Both the position numbers and the translations under genes were made by a program. This document shows, piece by piece, positions 17,706-27,128 of a stretch of DNA of 64,000 nucleotides. Each line of letters begins with the position of its first letter. The first letter of the stretch is position 1. The DNA lies in assembly GCA_022844565.1 (NCBI GenBank), contig JALHLK010000002.1, forward strand, positions 115,199-179,198, given 5' to 3'. Under the pieces are notes generated by a model. The model was given only the letters and a program-made list of their open reading frames with translations. It was not told the DNA's origin and did no database searches. Source of the stretch: Saprospiraceae bacterium (GTDB lineage Bacteria > Bacteroidota > Bacteroidia > Chitinophagales > Saprospiraceae).

Positions 17706-18911
17706 TCAAGGATTAGAAAATTTATAACATTCTAGCGAAGCTAAAATGAACGGGCCAACACCTTTTGGATCGTCGTCCCTTTTTGTTTCATTGATATAAT
17801 ATTCATAGCTGCCATCACGGTAGGGAGTGCCTCCTAATCCTGCAACTGCGCAAACATTGGTCAAACTTATATTTCCGATATTGTCTGTTTTTATTAAATT
17901 GGTCAATATGCCATTATACGCTTTTAAAGCCATCGAGGAATAAGACTTTTTATCCAAATATCCAAGATTTATTCCTTTGAAAAGTGTGTAAGTAAACATA
18001 GCTGAGACAGAAGCTTCCAAATAATTTCCTTCTCGATTAGGCATGTCAACAATTTGAGACCAAAGACCAGTTTTAGGATCTTGATACTTTGCAATGCCTG
18101 TTACCAATTTCTGGAGAATATTGATCATCATTTTCTTCTTAGGATGATTGTCGGGAAAATATTCAAGATTATCTACCAAGGCCATAGCAAACCACCCTAT
18201 AGCGCGGCCCCAAATGTGGGGTGATTGGCCAGTGGTAGGGTTTGCCCATTTTTGTAGTTTACTTTCGTCCCAACCATGAAAGTATAATCCTGTATTTGAA
18301 TCAAAAGCATATTTGTCCATAAGGAAAATCTGATTTACCACATCGTCATAAAGCTTGGGCTCATCATAAAAATGGGCATATTTAGTCAAAAAGGGTGTCC
18401 CCATGTACAGCCCATCTAGCCACATTTGGTGAGGATATACCTTTTTGTGCCAAAAACCTCCTTCACTCGTTCGAGGATGTAGTCTCATTTGATCTCTCAA
18501 TGTATCAATTGCCATTTTGTACTTTAGGATCTTCGTTTCAGCATATAGATCAATTAAAAATTTTCCTGGATTGATGCGATCGATATTGTAATCTGTTTTT
18601 TTGTAAGTGATAATGGTTGCATTTTCCATGATCATACTGTCTGCATAATATTTAGCATAATCAAAATATTTTTTGTTTCCAGTCTCTTTCCATAATTGCA
18701 TCATGGCACTACATATCAATCCATTGGTATATTCCCACTTTGGTTGTGGCCTAAAATCGAGATAACGTGGATCTGGATTGCGCACTATATCTGCATCAGC
18801 CATTTTAATAGCGTAATCGAGGGATAAACTACGTATTTTATTGGTAGTAGTTGACGAAGTTTTGCAGTTGCTAAGAGAAAGGACAATGAGAAACAAGATC
18901 AACCTATTCAT
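17706..18911 (-). CDS. GH105-type unsaturated glucuronyl/rhamnogalacturonyl hydrolase lipoprotein
   Basis: 401 residues, N-terminal lipobox LSNC (Cys16). The alpha/alpha-barrel shows family motifs: PKWEYTNGLICSAMMQLWKE near 58, the catalytic Asp166 in HQMWLDGLYMGTPF, HIWGRAIGWFAMALVD, and the late AGLGGTPYRDGSYEYYI. GH105 enzymes remove the 4,5-unsaturated uronic acid that polysaccharide lyases leave on pectin-like oligosaccharides. Lipid anchoring suggests activity in the periplasm or at the surface. No lyase, SusCD pair or other polysaccharide gene is adjacent, so its substrate locus is elsewhere. Confidence 0.9.
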   Translation of the reverse strand: MNRLILFLIVLSLSNCKTSSTTTNKIRSLSLDYAIKMADADIVRNPDPRYLDFRPQPKWEYTNGLICSAMMQLWKETGNKKYFDYAKYYADSMIMENATIITYKKTDYNIDRINPGKFLIDLYAETKILKYKMAIDTLRDQMRLHPRTSEGGFWHKKVYPHQMWLDGLYMGTPFLTKYAHFYDEPKLYDDVVNQIFLMDKYAFDSNTGLYFHGWDESKLQKWANPTTGQSPHIWGRAIGWFAMALVDNLEYFPDNHPKKKMMINILQKLVTGIAKYQDPKTGLWSQIVDMPNREGNYLEASVSAMFTYTLFKGINLGYLDKKSYSSMALKAYNGILTNLIKTDNIGNISLTNVCAVAGLGGTPYRDGSYEYYINETKRDDDPKGVGPFILASLECYKFSNP

Positions 18912-18986
18912 TCGTTTTTACCATTTTATATCATAACGAAACTTTGGTAGACGATACCTTAATGACTAGCTTAACTAGTGCTGCGT

Positions 18987-19424
18987 CTATACAAATAAAA
19001 GAATAACCGTCAAAATTATCCCTCCAATGGTAAAATACATACCTTTCTTAAAGATGGGCATACTTGGGGCATACATCCAGAATGCTGACAATACAAAAAA
19101 CAATAAAGAGGCACCAAAAAAGATGTTTAAAAAGTAAAGTGGACTACTGTTTGTAGCTTTGTGTAGTTTTTCCATTTTTCCGAGAACAAAAGGAAGTTGC
19201 ATTTTCTTAAATGCAGCAACACCAGTTTTTTGATTATAGTTACCCTCTTTGAAGTATAGAATATCGCCTTCCGTTTTCTCAACTTTTATTCCCATCTTTA
19301 ATTTTGGACCTATCTCTCCTGATGTCAAATTTGGACCAATTTGTCGTTCTTCTATAGCTTCTTTTTTTAGAAAGTTGGTATCTCTAAAAATCATTAACAC
19401 ACCACTTAGGGCGTACACAGCCAT
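18987..19424 (-). CDS. PepSY-associated membrane protein, 5' end truncated
   Basis: From the first available ATG (19424) the protein is 145 residues. The frame continues upstream to 19466 as RVIHRYLGFFLSGI, the typical beginning of the first membrane helix in PepSY-TM proteins, and then meets a stop within the palindromic element that starts at 19468. The normal start codon therefore seems to have been lost when the element arrived. The remaining protein keeps a first helix (MAVYALSGVLMIF), a soluble loop, and two C-terminal helices. Such proteins are associated with iron uptake or reductase systems. Use of the internal ATG would leave it half-headed; it may be a pseudogene. Confidence 0.6.
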   Translation of the reverse strand: MAVYALSGVLMIFRDTNFLKKEAIEERQIGPNLTSGEIGPKLKMGIKVEKTEGDILYFKEGNYNQKTGVAAFKKMQLPFVLGKMEKLHKATNSSPLYFLNIFFGASLLFFVLSAFWMYAPSMPIFKKGMYFTIGGIILTVILLFV

Positions 19425-19467
19425 AATTCCTGATAAAAAAAAGCCTAAATATCTGTGAATTACTCTA

Positions 19468-19646
19468 GGGGAGTTCTAAAAACTCTATTTCTATTACAAA
19501 AAACTGCAATGGCAAAATACTGCGTTGAATGTTAAAAAATTTCCTCGATGTAGCTTTGGCTACACCTACGGTACTTTTTAACATTCGCCTTGCCCTTTAC
19601 CATTTCGTATTTTTTTCACTACGAAAATGAGTATTTAGAACTCCCC
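19468..19646. mobile_element. Palindromic element 1 (179 bp)
   Basis: Ends GGGGAGTTCTAAAAACTC and GAGTATTTAGAACTCCCC are inverted copies, and pairing continues inward with mismatches to a central hairpin GTAGCTTTGGCTAC (19550-19563). No protein is encoded. Its left end cuts the PepSY gene. It shares its central core, but not its arms, with elements at 45875, 54021 and 58084. I see no clear target-site duplication. The 19647-19813 remainder is gene-free. Confidence 0.75.
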
Positions 19647-19813
19647 TTTAATCTGAAATGAAAATGGGGTTTTACTATTTGACATGGTGAACTTTTGATT
19701 TGTTATTAGACCTAAGTTTTATAGATAGGTTTAATATCGTCTTTGGGAGAGCCAAAAATATCCCTTTCAAAAACTTAATCAATCAAAGATTTCAAAAATT
19801 TAAATCATCAATT

Positions 19814-20464
19814 TTACTCTTGCAACTTAGTACCAAAAGCCAAGTCGCCCGCATCTCCAAGACCGGGTACGATGTAAGATTTGGCAGTCAATTCTTCATC
19901 AACGGCACCTGTCCATATGTGAGCATCTGGGCATACCCTACGAATATGGTCAACACCTTGCTCTGAGGCAATGATGGTAACTATATGGATTTTACTCGGG
20001 CGGCCATATTCTTTTAGATTGTCAATCGTGGTGGCCAAAGACGCACCTGTTGCAAGCATTGGATCTACGATGATCAAAGTTTTGTCTTCGAGACTAGGGC
20101 AAGTGACATATTCGAGTTTTATCTCAAAAGAGCCGTCTTTATGATGTTTGCGATAAGCTGACACAAAAGCATTCTCAGCTTTGTCAAATACTCTTAGAAA
20201 TCCATTGTGCAGTGGTAATCCTGCACGAAGTATTGAAGCTAATACTACTTCTGATTTGAGGGTATTGACCTCAGCTTCACCAAGAGGAGTCTCTACTTTT
20301 GTAATTTCATATTCAAGTGTTTTACTAACTTCATACGCCATCAGTATACTCAGGCGTTCTAAATTTTCTCTAAATCTGAGTCGATCAGTTTGTATATTGA
20401 TATCTCTTAACTCACTAATATATTGACTAATGATGGAGTTTTGCTTAGCGAAATTAGTAACCAT
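19814..20464 (-). CDS. upp: Uracil phosphoribosyltransferase
   Basis: 216 residues from the ATG at 20464 (MVTNFAKQNSIISQYISELR); an ATG 60 bp upstream would add a leader unlike the family. Salvage enzyme making UMP from uracil and PRPP. Seen: ILRAGLPLHNGF near residue 80, the PRPP loop LIIVDPMLATGASLATTID, and the uracil-binding C-terminal YIVPGLGDAGDLAFGT. Complete, cytosolic. It is followed on the same strand by nothing until the PepSY fragment. Confidence 0.95.
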   Translation of the reverse strand: MVTNFAKQNSIISQYISELRDINIQTDRLRFRENLERLSILMAYEVSKTLEYEITKVETPLGEAEVNTLKSEVVLASILRAGLPLHNGFLRVFDKAENAFVSAYRKHHKDGSFEIKLEYVTCPSLEDKTLIIVDPMLATGASLATTIDNLKEYGRPSKIHIVTIIASEQGVDHIRRVCPDAHIWTGAVDEELTAKSYIVPGLGDAGDLAFGTKLQE

Positions 20465-20542
20465 AAATTTGTCCTTAAATTGTTTTAGCAAAGATAGGAA
20501 ATTGTTAATAAAAAAAGGGTACAAATATGACTTATCTTGTGT

Positions 20543-20693
20543 ATAACAAATTGCACAAAAATGTTTTTGATTTTACCCACTAACTCCCTTAAAAGGGAGA
20601 ACCAAATCAAAAACATTTTAAATTTGGCCTATGGCTCACTTTAGGGTTTCGGGGCAAAACATTGGCCAAATTTTCAGAAGTGCAATTTGTTAT
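20543..20693. repeat. Dispersed palindrome, copy 3, inside a larger cruciform
   Basis: Three nested inverted repeats. Outer arms ATAACAAATTGCAC (20543-20556) and GTGCAATTTGTTAT (20680-20693) match perfectly. Inside are the family palindrome (20557-20619: AAAATGTTTTTGATTT with AAATCAAAAACATTTT, inner CTCCCTT-aa-AAGGGAG) and a second hairpin AAATTTGGCC (20620-20629) with GGCCAAATTT (20664-20673). The whole would fold as a three-way junction. It fills the space between trmB and upp. Confidence 0.85.
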
Positions 20694-20722
20694 TCACACT
20701 GTCTTATCAAGTAACATGCTAC

Positions 20723-21409
20723 CTACTTTAATTGAACCCTTACATATTTTATCTTCTTCCCTTTGCCTAAGTGTTGTAGCTCATAGTAGGTTTTATGCTC
20801 TAGTTCTGGGTACAACAAGGTCGATGCATAGATGTCGTCATTTGCATAAAGTAAGTCAGTATGCGCGTATGAACTGATACTTTCAAGCGTAAATTCGTAC
20901 AAGATATCATCATCCGTCTTTAAGTGAATGATACCATTTGGCTTAAGTAATTTGCGGTATCGATCCAAAAAGCTATAGGCTGTAAGTCGTCTATTTTCTT
21001 TACCATGGAAAGGATCTGGAAAAGTAATCCAAATCTCATCAACTTCATGTTCTTGAAAAAAGTTGAGGATGGTCTCGATCTTACATCGTAGGAATTTTAC
21101 ATTGTCCAACCCTTCGTCGAGTGCTGCTTTTGCACCTTTCCAGATACGGGCACCTTTGATATCGACACCTAGGTAATTGATGTTGGGATTGGTCCTACCA
21201 AGGGCAAGTGAATACTCCCCTCTACCACAAGCCAATTCAAGTATCAACGGATTTTCGTTTTTAAAAAAATCTGATTTCCATCTTCCTTTGAGATCAATTG
21301 TCTCATTATCCGAGATCATTAATATAGGCTCAGAAGGTTCAAAGTTTTCAACAACATTAGGAAAAGAAAGTACCTCTGAAAATTTAGTTAGTTTATTCCT
21401 CCTAGCCAT
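20723..21409 (-). CDS. trmB: tRNA (guanine-N7-)-methyltransferase
   Basis: 228 residues. SAM-dependent methylation of G46 in the tRNA variable loop. Seen: the SAM site LELACGRGEYSLALGRTNP, then YLGVDIKGARIWKGAKAA, and the family signature IWITFPDPFHGKENRRLT with catalytic-region Asp, followed by HLKTDD. Its start codon overlaps the thrS stop by one base (TAATG), so the two are translationally coupled. Confidence 0.95.
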   Translation of the reverse strand: MARRNKLTKFSEVLSFPNVVENFEPSEPILMISDNETIDLKGRWKSDFFKNENPLILELACGRGEYSLALGRTNPNINYLGVDIKGARIWKGAKAALDEGLDNVKFLRCKIETILNFFQEHEVDEIWITFPDPFHGKENRRLTAYSFLDRYRKLLKPNGIIHLKTDDDILYEFTLESISSYAHTDLLYANDDIYASTLLYPELEHKTYYELQHLGKGKKIKYVRVQLK

Positions 21410-23343
21410 TATTCTGCGTCCTTCTCTGCTTCCTCTAAGAAATACTTCGCAAACTCTTCGACCGTCATTATCCCTACATCACCATGTCCTTGCCTTCTTA
21501 CCGATAGATTTCCAGCTTCTACTTCTTTATCACCAATGATAAACATAAAAGGTACTTTTTTTAGCTCTGTATCTCTAATTTTCTTACCCACAGACTCATT
21601 TCTATCATCAATAAAGCCTCTGATGTCGTATTTTTTTAGTTGATTTTCTACCTCTTGGCAGTACTCAATCCATTTTTCAGAGACGGGGAGTAATGCATAT
21701 TGATCAGGAGCCAACCATAATGGAAATTTACCCGCAGTATGCTCAATCAGTATCGAAATAAATCGCTCCATACTACCAAACGGAGCTCTGTGAATCATTA
21801 CAGGTCTGTGTGGCTTATTATCTGCCCCTGTGTAGGTAAGGTCAAATCGCTCAGGAAGGTTGTAATCTACTTGGATGGTACCCAATTGCCATGATCTACC
21901 GAGGGCGTCTTTGATCATAAAATCCAGTTTGGGACCATAGAATGCGGCTTCGCCATACGCTGTCGTAGTCACTAAATCTACTTCTGCGGTTGCTTCGATG
22001 ATGGCTTTTTCGGCTGCATCCCAATTTTCATCAGAGCCGATGTATTTTTCAGGTTTGTTAGGATCTCGCAAAGAAATTTGAGCTGTAAAGTTTTTAAAGC
22101 CCATTTTTCGGATGACTTGAGTAGTTAATTCCAATACATTGAGGAACTCTCCTTTTACCTGATCTACTGTGCAAAATATATGTGCGTCATCTTGAGTAAA
22201 TCCTCGTACGCGCGAAAGACCGTGCAACTCACCCGCTTGTTCATAACGGTATACTGTACCGAATTCTCCTAATCTATATGGTAAATCTCGATATGATTTT
22301 GGACGATGGGCGTATATCTCGCAGTGGTGAGGGCAGTTCATTGGTTTAAGTAAAAACTCTTCTCCTTCACGTGGAGTTTTAATCGGTTGAAAACTGTCTG
22401 CACCGTATTTAGCATAGTGACCAGAAGTTTCGTACAACGACTTACTACCAATGTGAGGTGTAACCACCATTTGGTATCCTCGGTTTTCCTGCTCTGTTCT
22501 CAAATAGTTTTGAAGGCGCTCTCTGAGTTGTGTTCCTTTTGGCAGCCACAATGGTAATCCGCTACCTACCTTTTCAGAAAACATAAATAAGTCCAACTCT
22601 GCACCTATCTTTCTATGATCGCGCTTTTTAGCTTCTTCGATCATTTCGAGATATTCGGTGAGTTCTTTTTGTTTTGGAAAAGTGATACCATAAATTCTGG
22701 TCATCATCTTCCTTTTTTCGTCGCCTCTCCAATAGGCACCCGCTATGTTGGTGAGCTTGATCGCTTTGATCGGTGAAGTATCGGGAATATGAGGACCTCG
22801 ACACAAATCCGTAAAACCACCTTGTGTATAGAAAGTGATACTACCATCTGCCAAGTCTTGTAATAATTCTATTTTGTACTCGTCATTCTTCTCTGTGAAG
22901 TAACCAATAGCATCAGCTTTAGACACCTCTTTTCTAACAAAAACATTACCCTGTCTGGCTAATTCCAACATTTTTGTTTCTATCTTATCAAGATCCGATG
23001 TAGTCAGGGTCCGATCACCCATATCAACATCATAGTAAAAACCCGCTTCGATGTTAGGACCTATTCCAAACTTAGTACCTGGATACAGAGCCTCGAGTGC
23101 TTCTGCAAATAAGTGCGCTGAAGAGTGCCAAAAAGTAGCCTTACCGTGCACATCATTCCACGTATTAAGTTTGACAGTGCTATCGGTTTGGATAGGTCTA
23201 TTGGCATCCCAAGTTTGTCCATTGACATCTGCGCTCAATACATTTCGTGCTAGTCCTTCACTGATAGAAAGTGCTATTTGCATGGCTGTTGTGCCTACTT
23301 CGTATTGTCTGATATTGCCATCTGGCAATGTAATGTTGATCAT
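21409..23343 (-). CDS. thrS: Threonine--tRNA ligase
   Basis: 644 residues, full length. Domains in order: N-terminal TGS domain (about 1-60), editing domain N2 (about 65-220, with the HxxxH motif in [14 protein letters not shown]), class II catalytic core (about 240-535) with the zinc ligand Cys in [13 protein letters not shown], motif 2 [20 protein letters not shown], motif 3 [15 protein letters not shown], and the anticodon-binding domain to the end. Charges tRNA-Thr. First gene of a thrS-trmB unit. Confidence 0.97.
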   Translation of the reverse strand: MINITLPDGNIRQYEVGTTAMQIALSISEGLARNVLSADVNGQTWDANRPIQTDSTVKLNTWNDVHGKATFWHSSAHLFAEALEALYPGTKFGIGPNIEAGFYYDVDMGDRTLTTSDLDKIETKMLELARQGNVFVRKEVSKADAIGYFTEKNDEYKIELLQDLADGSITFYTQGGFTDLCRGPHIPDTSPIKAIKLTNIAGAYWRGDEKRKMMTRIYGITFPKQKELTEYLEMIEEAKKRDHRKIGAELDLFMFSEKVGSGLPLWLPKGTQLRERLQNYLRTEQENRGYQMVVTPHIGSKSLYETSGHYAKYGADSFQPIKTPREGEEFLLKPMNCPHHCEIYAHRPKSYRDLPYRLGEFGTVYRYEQAGELHGLSRVRGFTQDDAHIFCTVDQVKGEFLNVLELTTQVIRKMGFKNFTAQISLRDPNKPEKYIGSDENWDAAEKAIIEATAEVDLVTTTAYGEAAFYGPKLDFMIKDALGRSWQLGTIQVDYNLPERFDLTYTGADNKPHRPVMIHRAPFGSMERFISILIEHTAGKFPLWLAPDQYALLPVSEKWIEYCQEVENQLKKYDIRGFIDDRNESVGKKIRDTELKKVPFMFIIGDKEVEAGNLSVRRQGHGDVGIMTVEEFAKYFLEEAEKDAE

Positions 23344-23485
23344 ATTTGGATATTGTCCTTTTTAAAAGTGGGACAAAGGTAAGTAAAATGTTGTAAAGTG
23401 ATTGAAGGAAAGAATTATAAATTTTGAATGAAAAAAGATTCGTTTATGTATGTGCAATTAAATAAATTAAAAAATAATATTCAAA

Positions 23486-23516
23486 TTTGGTTAATTAATT
23501 TGAAATTGTAAATTTG
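23486..23516 (+). promoter_or_regulatory. Bacteroidota-type promoter
   Basis: TTTG at 23486-23489 and TAAATTTG at 23509-23516 are separated by exactly 19 bp, matching the Bacteroidota primary sigma consensus (TTTG, 19-21, TAnnTTTG). It lies 54 bp upstream of the lipoprotein start at 23571, and would start transcription near 23523. Confidence 0.7.
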
Positions 23517-23570
23517 TTATCAGAAAAAATACTTTATCAAGACTTCTAAATCTTAAATCAAAATATCTAA

Positions 23571-24116
23571 ATGAAATCCAAGAGTCTAATTCCTGTTCTC
23601 TTATCCATATTACTATTGACTTCGTGTGCTTCAAAACAAGCACTTTTAAGTAAATTAACCGAACCTAATAAAATCAAGCTGCTTGGAAAAATAGTAGATA
23701 TTGAGATTATTGATAAAAGAATTAATACATCTTTGGAAAAAATTAAAATACCTATGATATCGTTTCCAGGGGAATCTGATCGCATTTCTCCAGTACTCAC
23801 GGAAGGGCAAAAACAATTGATCACAAATAAAATTAGGTCATATTTTATAACTTCAGATTTTAATGTTAACATCAAGTGCTATATATTAACAGGGTTTAAG
23901 GAATTTACTGCTCACACTTGGCATGAAAAAGAATATGTTGAATTTGAAGCAAAAATTGAGCTGCTTGATGAAAATAATATTTTGAAAAAAGAAGTTTCTC
24001 AAAGAGTGGTATTCGAGGCAAAATCAATGGATGCAAGTCAAAGTTATTTGGATAAAATTTATGAAAAGGCAATTAATACAGCAATATATAAATGCTTTGA
24101 CCAATTACAAAGATAG
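23571..24116 (+). CDS. Hypothetical lipoprotein
   Basis: 181 residues with lipobox LLTSC (Cys19) after MKSKSLIPVLLSILLLTSCA. The mature region alternates strands and short helices (IKLLGKIVDIEIIDKR, VNIKCYILTGFKEFTAH, YVEFEAKIELLDENNILKKE) and ends in a helix. It looks like a small periplasmic domain of the kind that binds peptides or folds like YajG lipoproteins, but I do not recognise a family. A strong promoter lies directly upstream. Confidence 0.65.
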   Translation: MKSKSLIPVLLSILLLTSCASKQALLSKLTEPNKIKLLGKIVDIEIIDKRINTSLEKIKIPMISFPGESDRISPVLTEGQKQLITNKIRSYFITSDFNVNIKCYILTGFKEFTAHTWHEKEYVEFEAKIELLDENNILKKEVSQRVVFEAKSMDASQSYLDKIYEKAINTAIYKCFDQLQR

Positions 24117-24174
24117 GTGATTCATTAAGAATTTCTACAAAATTTTAATTATAAATAAAAACAAATTATTGAAT

Positions 24175-24633
24175 ATGGGAATAGTGAACATTTTTTCTCA
24201 AGAAGGTGCTCAAGAGATTATCAAGAGAATCGAAAATTTAAAACCAGATAGCCAACCATTATGGGGCAAAATGAATGTAGCGCAAATGTTGGCTCATAAT
24301 TGCGTAACCTATGAAATGACTTACGAAGACAAACATCCTAAACCAAATTTCCTCGTAAAATTCTTGCTTAAATCCTTTGTGAAAAAAGGAATCGTCAATG
24401 AGGTGCCATATAAAAAGAACAGTCAGACTGCTCCCGCCTTTATTATAAAAAACGAAAGAAATTTTGAAGTAGAAAAGAATAAGCTGATCAATTTTATCAA
24501 AAAAACAGCCGACCTTGGGGCACAGCATTTTGACAACAAAGAGTCACATTCTTTTGGAAAGTTGACAAAAACGGAGTGGAATAATATGTTTGCTAAGCAT
24601 TTGGATCATCATTTGGGTCAGTTTGGGGTGTAG
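24175..24633 (+). CDS. DUF1569 (DinB-like fold) protein
   Basis: 152 residues from ATG 24175; a TTG two codons earlier is less likely. The family signature is present near residue 30: LWGKMNVAQMLAHNCVTYEM, and the C-terminal WNNMFAKHLDHHLGQFGV supplies the other conserved histidines of the DinB-like four-helix bundle. DinB-type proteins often bind a metal through His; the biological role of DUF1569 is not known. It follows the lipoprotein gene by 58 bp on the same strand. Confidence 0.8.
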   Translation: MGIVNIFSQEGAQEIIKRIENLKPDSQPLWGKMNVAQMLAHNCVTYEMTYEDKHPKPNFLVKFLLKSFVKKGIVNEVPYKKNSQTAPAFIIKNERNFEVEKNKLINFIKKTADLGAQHFDNKESHSFGKLTKTEWNNMFAKHLDHHLGQFGV

Positions 24634-25012
24634 GATTTGCAATTGGTTAGCAAATTTGCTTGTTAAACTTTGAAGTAATAACCTTTATCACATCATTGGT
24701 TTTATACCAGTCAAATTTTTCGGCTACTTTTTTTGCTTTTGGAAAAATCATATTTGTAGATTTTTAGATTATATAAATGTGCTAACTAGGAATCTTCGTA
24801 ACCATGCTATACAGCCCTAATGTTTAGGGAGGTAGTCCTATAATCTTATACACATGAAACACGTAATATTAAAGTGTAACACCCTGATTATAAGGCTATG
24901 CCCTTTTTTAAACTAGGGATATTTCTTTCATCAGGTTATGAGTCTAAACATTTGAAAATTTTCAACATTTGAAAATTTGAACATTGAAAACATGTCCTAA
25001 ACTTCAGTTATA
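24634..25012. other. Gene-free interval
   Basis: No convincing gene. A 34-codon minus-strand frame (24647-24751, MIFPKAKKVAEKFDWYKTND) has protein-like composition and may be the tail of a lost gene. Near 24950-24990 the phrase CATTTGAAAATTTTCAACATTTGAAAAT is repetitive and self-complementary (TTGAAAATTTTCAA). Confidence 0.4.
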
Positions 25013-26119
25013 TTACTTCCAAGGTCCAACAGTTGTTACGTTAATAATATCACCACCATCAAGTCGATATAATCCGCCTGAACAACCAAGCCAAATCTTA
25101 TTTTTACTATCTTGTAAAATACTCACAATTGGATTTGAAAATTTGTTTTCTTTTCCTCTGTAGTTAGTGAATTTATATCCGTCATATTTATAAACACCTT
25201 TACTGGTTGTACCTATCCAAATGTTGTCATAGGTATCTTTATAAATTTGGTAAACATCACTGTTGTATAATCCCTCTAAATTTGGAAAGTCTATGAAGTT
25301 CTTACCATCGTATTTGACTAATCCACCAGACCCAAGTCGTTTGTCGGCATCTGGATGGTCTTTTTCAGTAACTCTTGATGCAAACCAAATGTTACCCAGT
25401 TTATCTTCCTCAATATCTCGAATATTATTAGATGCAAGTCCGTCCTTTTTGGTAAAATGTGTAAAAGATTTTCCTCCTGTCCTAAGCGAGGCCGAAGGGT
25501 CATACTTTGTTGCTCCATATCCATCTCTACCAAACCAAATATTACCTTTTGAATCTTCCATTATTTCAGTTATCCAATTCATGGTAGATTGGTAAGGTAG
25601 TAACTCAATATCAGGAATCGTAAGAGGAAAATGTACAAAACGATTTCCATTAAATTTGCAAACACCTCCCCAAGTACCAACCCAAATATTACTAGATTTG
25701 TCAATTAAAATATTAGACACCAAATTATCACATAAGCCATCATTTACAGTGTAATTGGTAAATGTTTTTCCATCAAATTTGTAAACCCCAGAATGTGTTC
25801 CAAACCATAAATTATTATTTGAATCTTCGACAATACTACCCACTCGATTACCTATTGTAGTATCATATGTAAGTTTATTTCCATCATATTTTGCCATCCC
25901 TTCAGATAAAGTAGAAAACCAAATATTTCCTTTACTGTCTTCAAAAACTCCAGTTACATATTCACCTATTTGAGAATTTCCACTGTTGGGTAGTTGATTA
26001 AGAGTCGTTATTTCTTCTTTTTGGTGTGCATGAGTTCTATTTACTGAATTGCAAGAAATTCCAATTATAAATACTATCAGAGTAAGATACATTTTTGATT
26101 TAAAAATCAGGTTCATCAT
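25013..26119 (-). CDS. Reg_prop-type beta-propeller lipoprotein
   Basis: 368 residues with lipobox GISC (Cys23). At least seven propeller repeats with the two-component-regulator propeller signature: DSKGNIWFSTLSEGMAKYDG, DSNNNLWFGTHSGVYKFDG, DKSSNIWVGTWGGVCKFNG, DKLGNIWFAS, DTYDNIWIGT, DSKNKIWLGC. No kinase or other output domain is attached, so it is a free-standing propeller, probably a periplasmic binding protein. One blade has an 8-residue insertion (PSASLRTG) caused by a 24-nt repeat at 25476. Start overlaps the upstream gene by four bases (ATGA), so the pair is coupled. Confidence 0.85.
   Translation of the reverse strand: MMNLIFKSKMYLTLIVFIIGISCNSVNRTHAHQKEEITTLNQLPNSGNSQIGEYVTGVFEDSKGNIWFSTLSEGMAKYDGNKLTYDTTIGNRVGSIVEDSNNNLWFGTHSGVYKFDGKTFTNYTVNDGLCDNLVSNILIDKSSNIWVGTWGGVCKFNGNRFVHFPLTIPDIELLPYQSTMNWITEIMEDSKGNIWFGRDGYGATKYDPSASLRTGGKSFTHFTKKDGLASNNIRDIEEDKLGNIWFASRVTEKDHPDADKRLGSGGLVKYDGKNFIDFPNLEGLYNSDVYQIYKDTYDNIWIGTTSKGVYKYDGYKFTNYRGKENKFSNPIVSILQDSKNKIWLGCSGGLYRLDGGDIINVTTVGPWK
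25475..25500 (-). repeat. Short in-frame repeat insertion in a propeller blade
   Basis: On the minus strand the text GACCCTTCGGCCTCGCTTAG followed by GACAGGAGG encodes DPSASLRTGG. Sister blades read KYDGKNF or KFDGKTF where this one reads KYD-PSASLRTG-GKSF, so 24 nt were inserted without breaking the frame. I recall closely related phrases (CTTCGGCTTCGCTCAGGACAGG) as a repeat widespread in environmental bacterial genomes. Confidence 0.7.
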
Positions 26120-26727
26120 TTAAAGTCATTTAATTTATTATTGCAAAGATTAGCCCGAAGTGCAACTTGGTTAAGCATTTCCCAAGACTTATGATTATAA
26201 TCTTTTGGAGAAAATCTAAATAAGGGTATGAATATTTTAGTTTTTTTACAGTAATAACTTTCTATTGTAACATTGAGTGTTATCATTTTTTTAGTTGTAA
26301 ATGCATCGTAAGTCTCTATTGTCCCTGCAAAAGTTGGAATCATATCTTTTTGTTCTTTTACTATTAATGCTGCCTTTGTTTTTGGAATAGTGATCAATGT
26401 ATCCTCATTAACAACTTCCATCAATCCATCAAAATAAAGCTTCAGATTGTCTTCAAAAAAAACTGTTGTAGGCTGAGTCTTTAAATCTATGTCCCAAGCA
26501 AAAACATAAGTCCAAAAACCAGCACTGTTTATATCCCCCCAGCCTTTTGCAAACCTTATGTCTTCGTGACCATTAAAATTAATCTCTGGGGCAAACCAAA
26601 AGGGGACTTGAATAATTTCTTTACCCCAAGTACTATCTGCTTGTAATAAGTTTATTTCTTCTTTTTGTTGTCCGAATGAATAGATCGAAGAACTAAGTAA
26701 GATTAATGCTAAAATTATTTTATTCAT
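26116..26727 (-). CDS. Hypothetical secreted protein
   Basis: 203 residues from the ATG at 26727 (MNKIILALILLSSSIYSFGQ), which gives a clean signal peptide; the frame is open 41 codons further upstream but with a poor leader. The mature part is rich in aromatic residues (VPFWFAPEINFNGHEDIRFA, WTYVFAWDIDLK) and predicted all-beta. No family recognised. It overlaps the propeller gene by four bases, so both products probably act together outside the cytoplasm. Confidence 0.6.
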   Translation of the reverse strand: MNKIILALILLSSSIYSFGQQKEEINLLQADSTWGKEIIQVPFWFAPEINFNGHEDIRFAKGWGDINSAGFWTYVFAWDIDLKTQPTTVFFEDNLKLYFDGLMEVVNEDTLITIPKTKAALIVKEQKDMIPTFAGTIETYDAFTTKKMITLNVTIESYYCKKTKIFIPLFRFSPKDYNHKSWEMLNQVALRANLCNNKLNDFK

Positions 26728-27128
26728 ATTTTTAAAGACTATACTTTTCTGTAAAAATGAATAAAACTGGTAAGAAATCTGGAAAACAATTGTAAAAAAA
26801 AGGTAAAGAAGAGTAAATAGATTTAAAAAAAGCTTTTCATTGTTTATCACTGAAGCTAATATTCTGTCAAGTTGTAGGTTGAGAACAATCCTTATTACCT
26901 CAAAAGCAGTGCTTAAAATAAATCTGTTTTTGAGTATTTTCTTAAGAATTGAAGCTTTTGTTTTTCATTTGCGCTTCGTAAATCCTAGATGGTTTGACTT
27001 TTGAAAATATCAACTATCTGTAAATGCTATGAGAAACTCAGCTAAAAGCCCACAAATAACATCTTATTATAAAAGTATTAGAACCTCATTGGTTTTCAAC
27101 TTAAGTACCTATGCAAATTGGAAAACCA
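26728..27128. other. Gene-free interval
   Basis: A/T-rich, with no repeat, hairpin or credible frame. The promoter of the leftward two-gene unit should lie at its left end but I see no clear boxes. Confidence 0.4.

Noticed and set aside
19468..19646. Simple rho-independent terminator for upp or PepSY gene
   Set aside because: Far too long, arms extend some 80 bp, and three other elements share its core.
24647..24751. 34-codon minus-strand frame MIFPKAKKVAEKFDW...
   Set aside because: Protein-like but too short to support; possibly a remnant, mentioned only in the interval entry.
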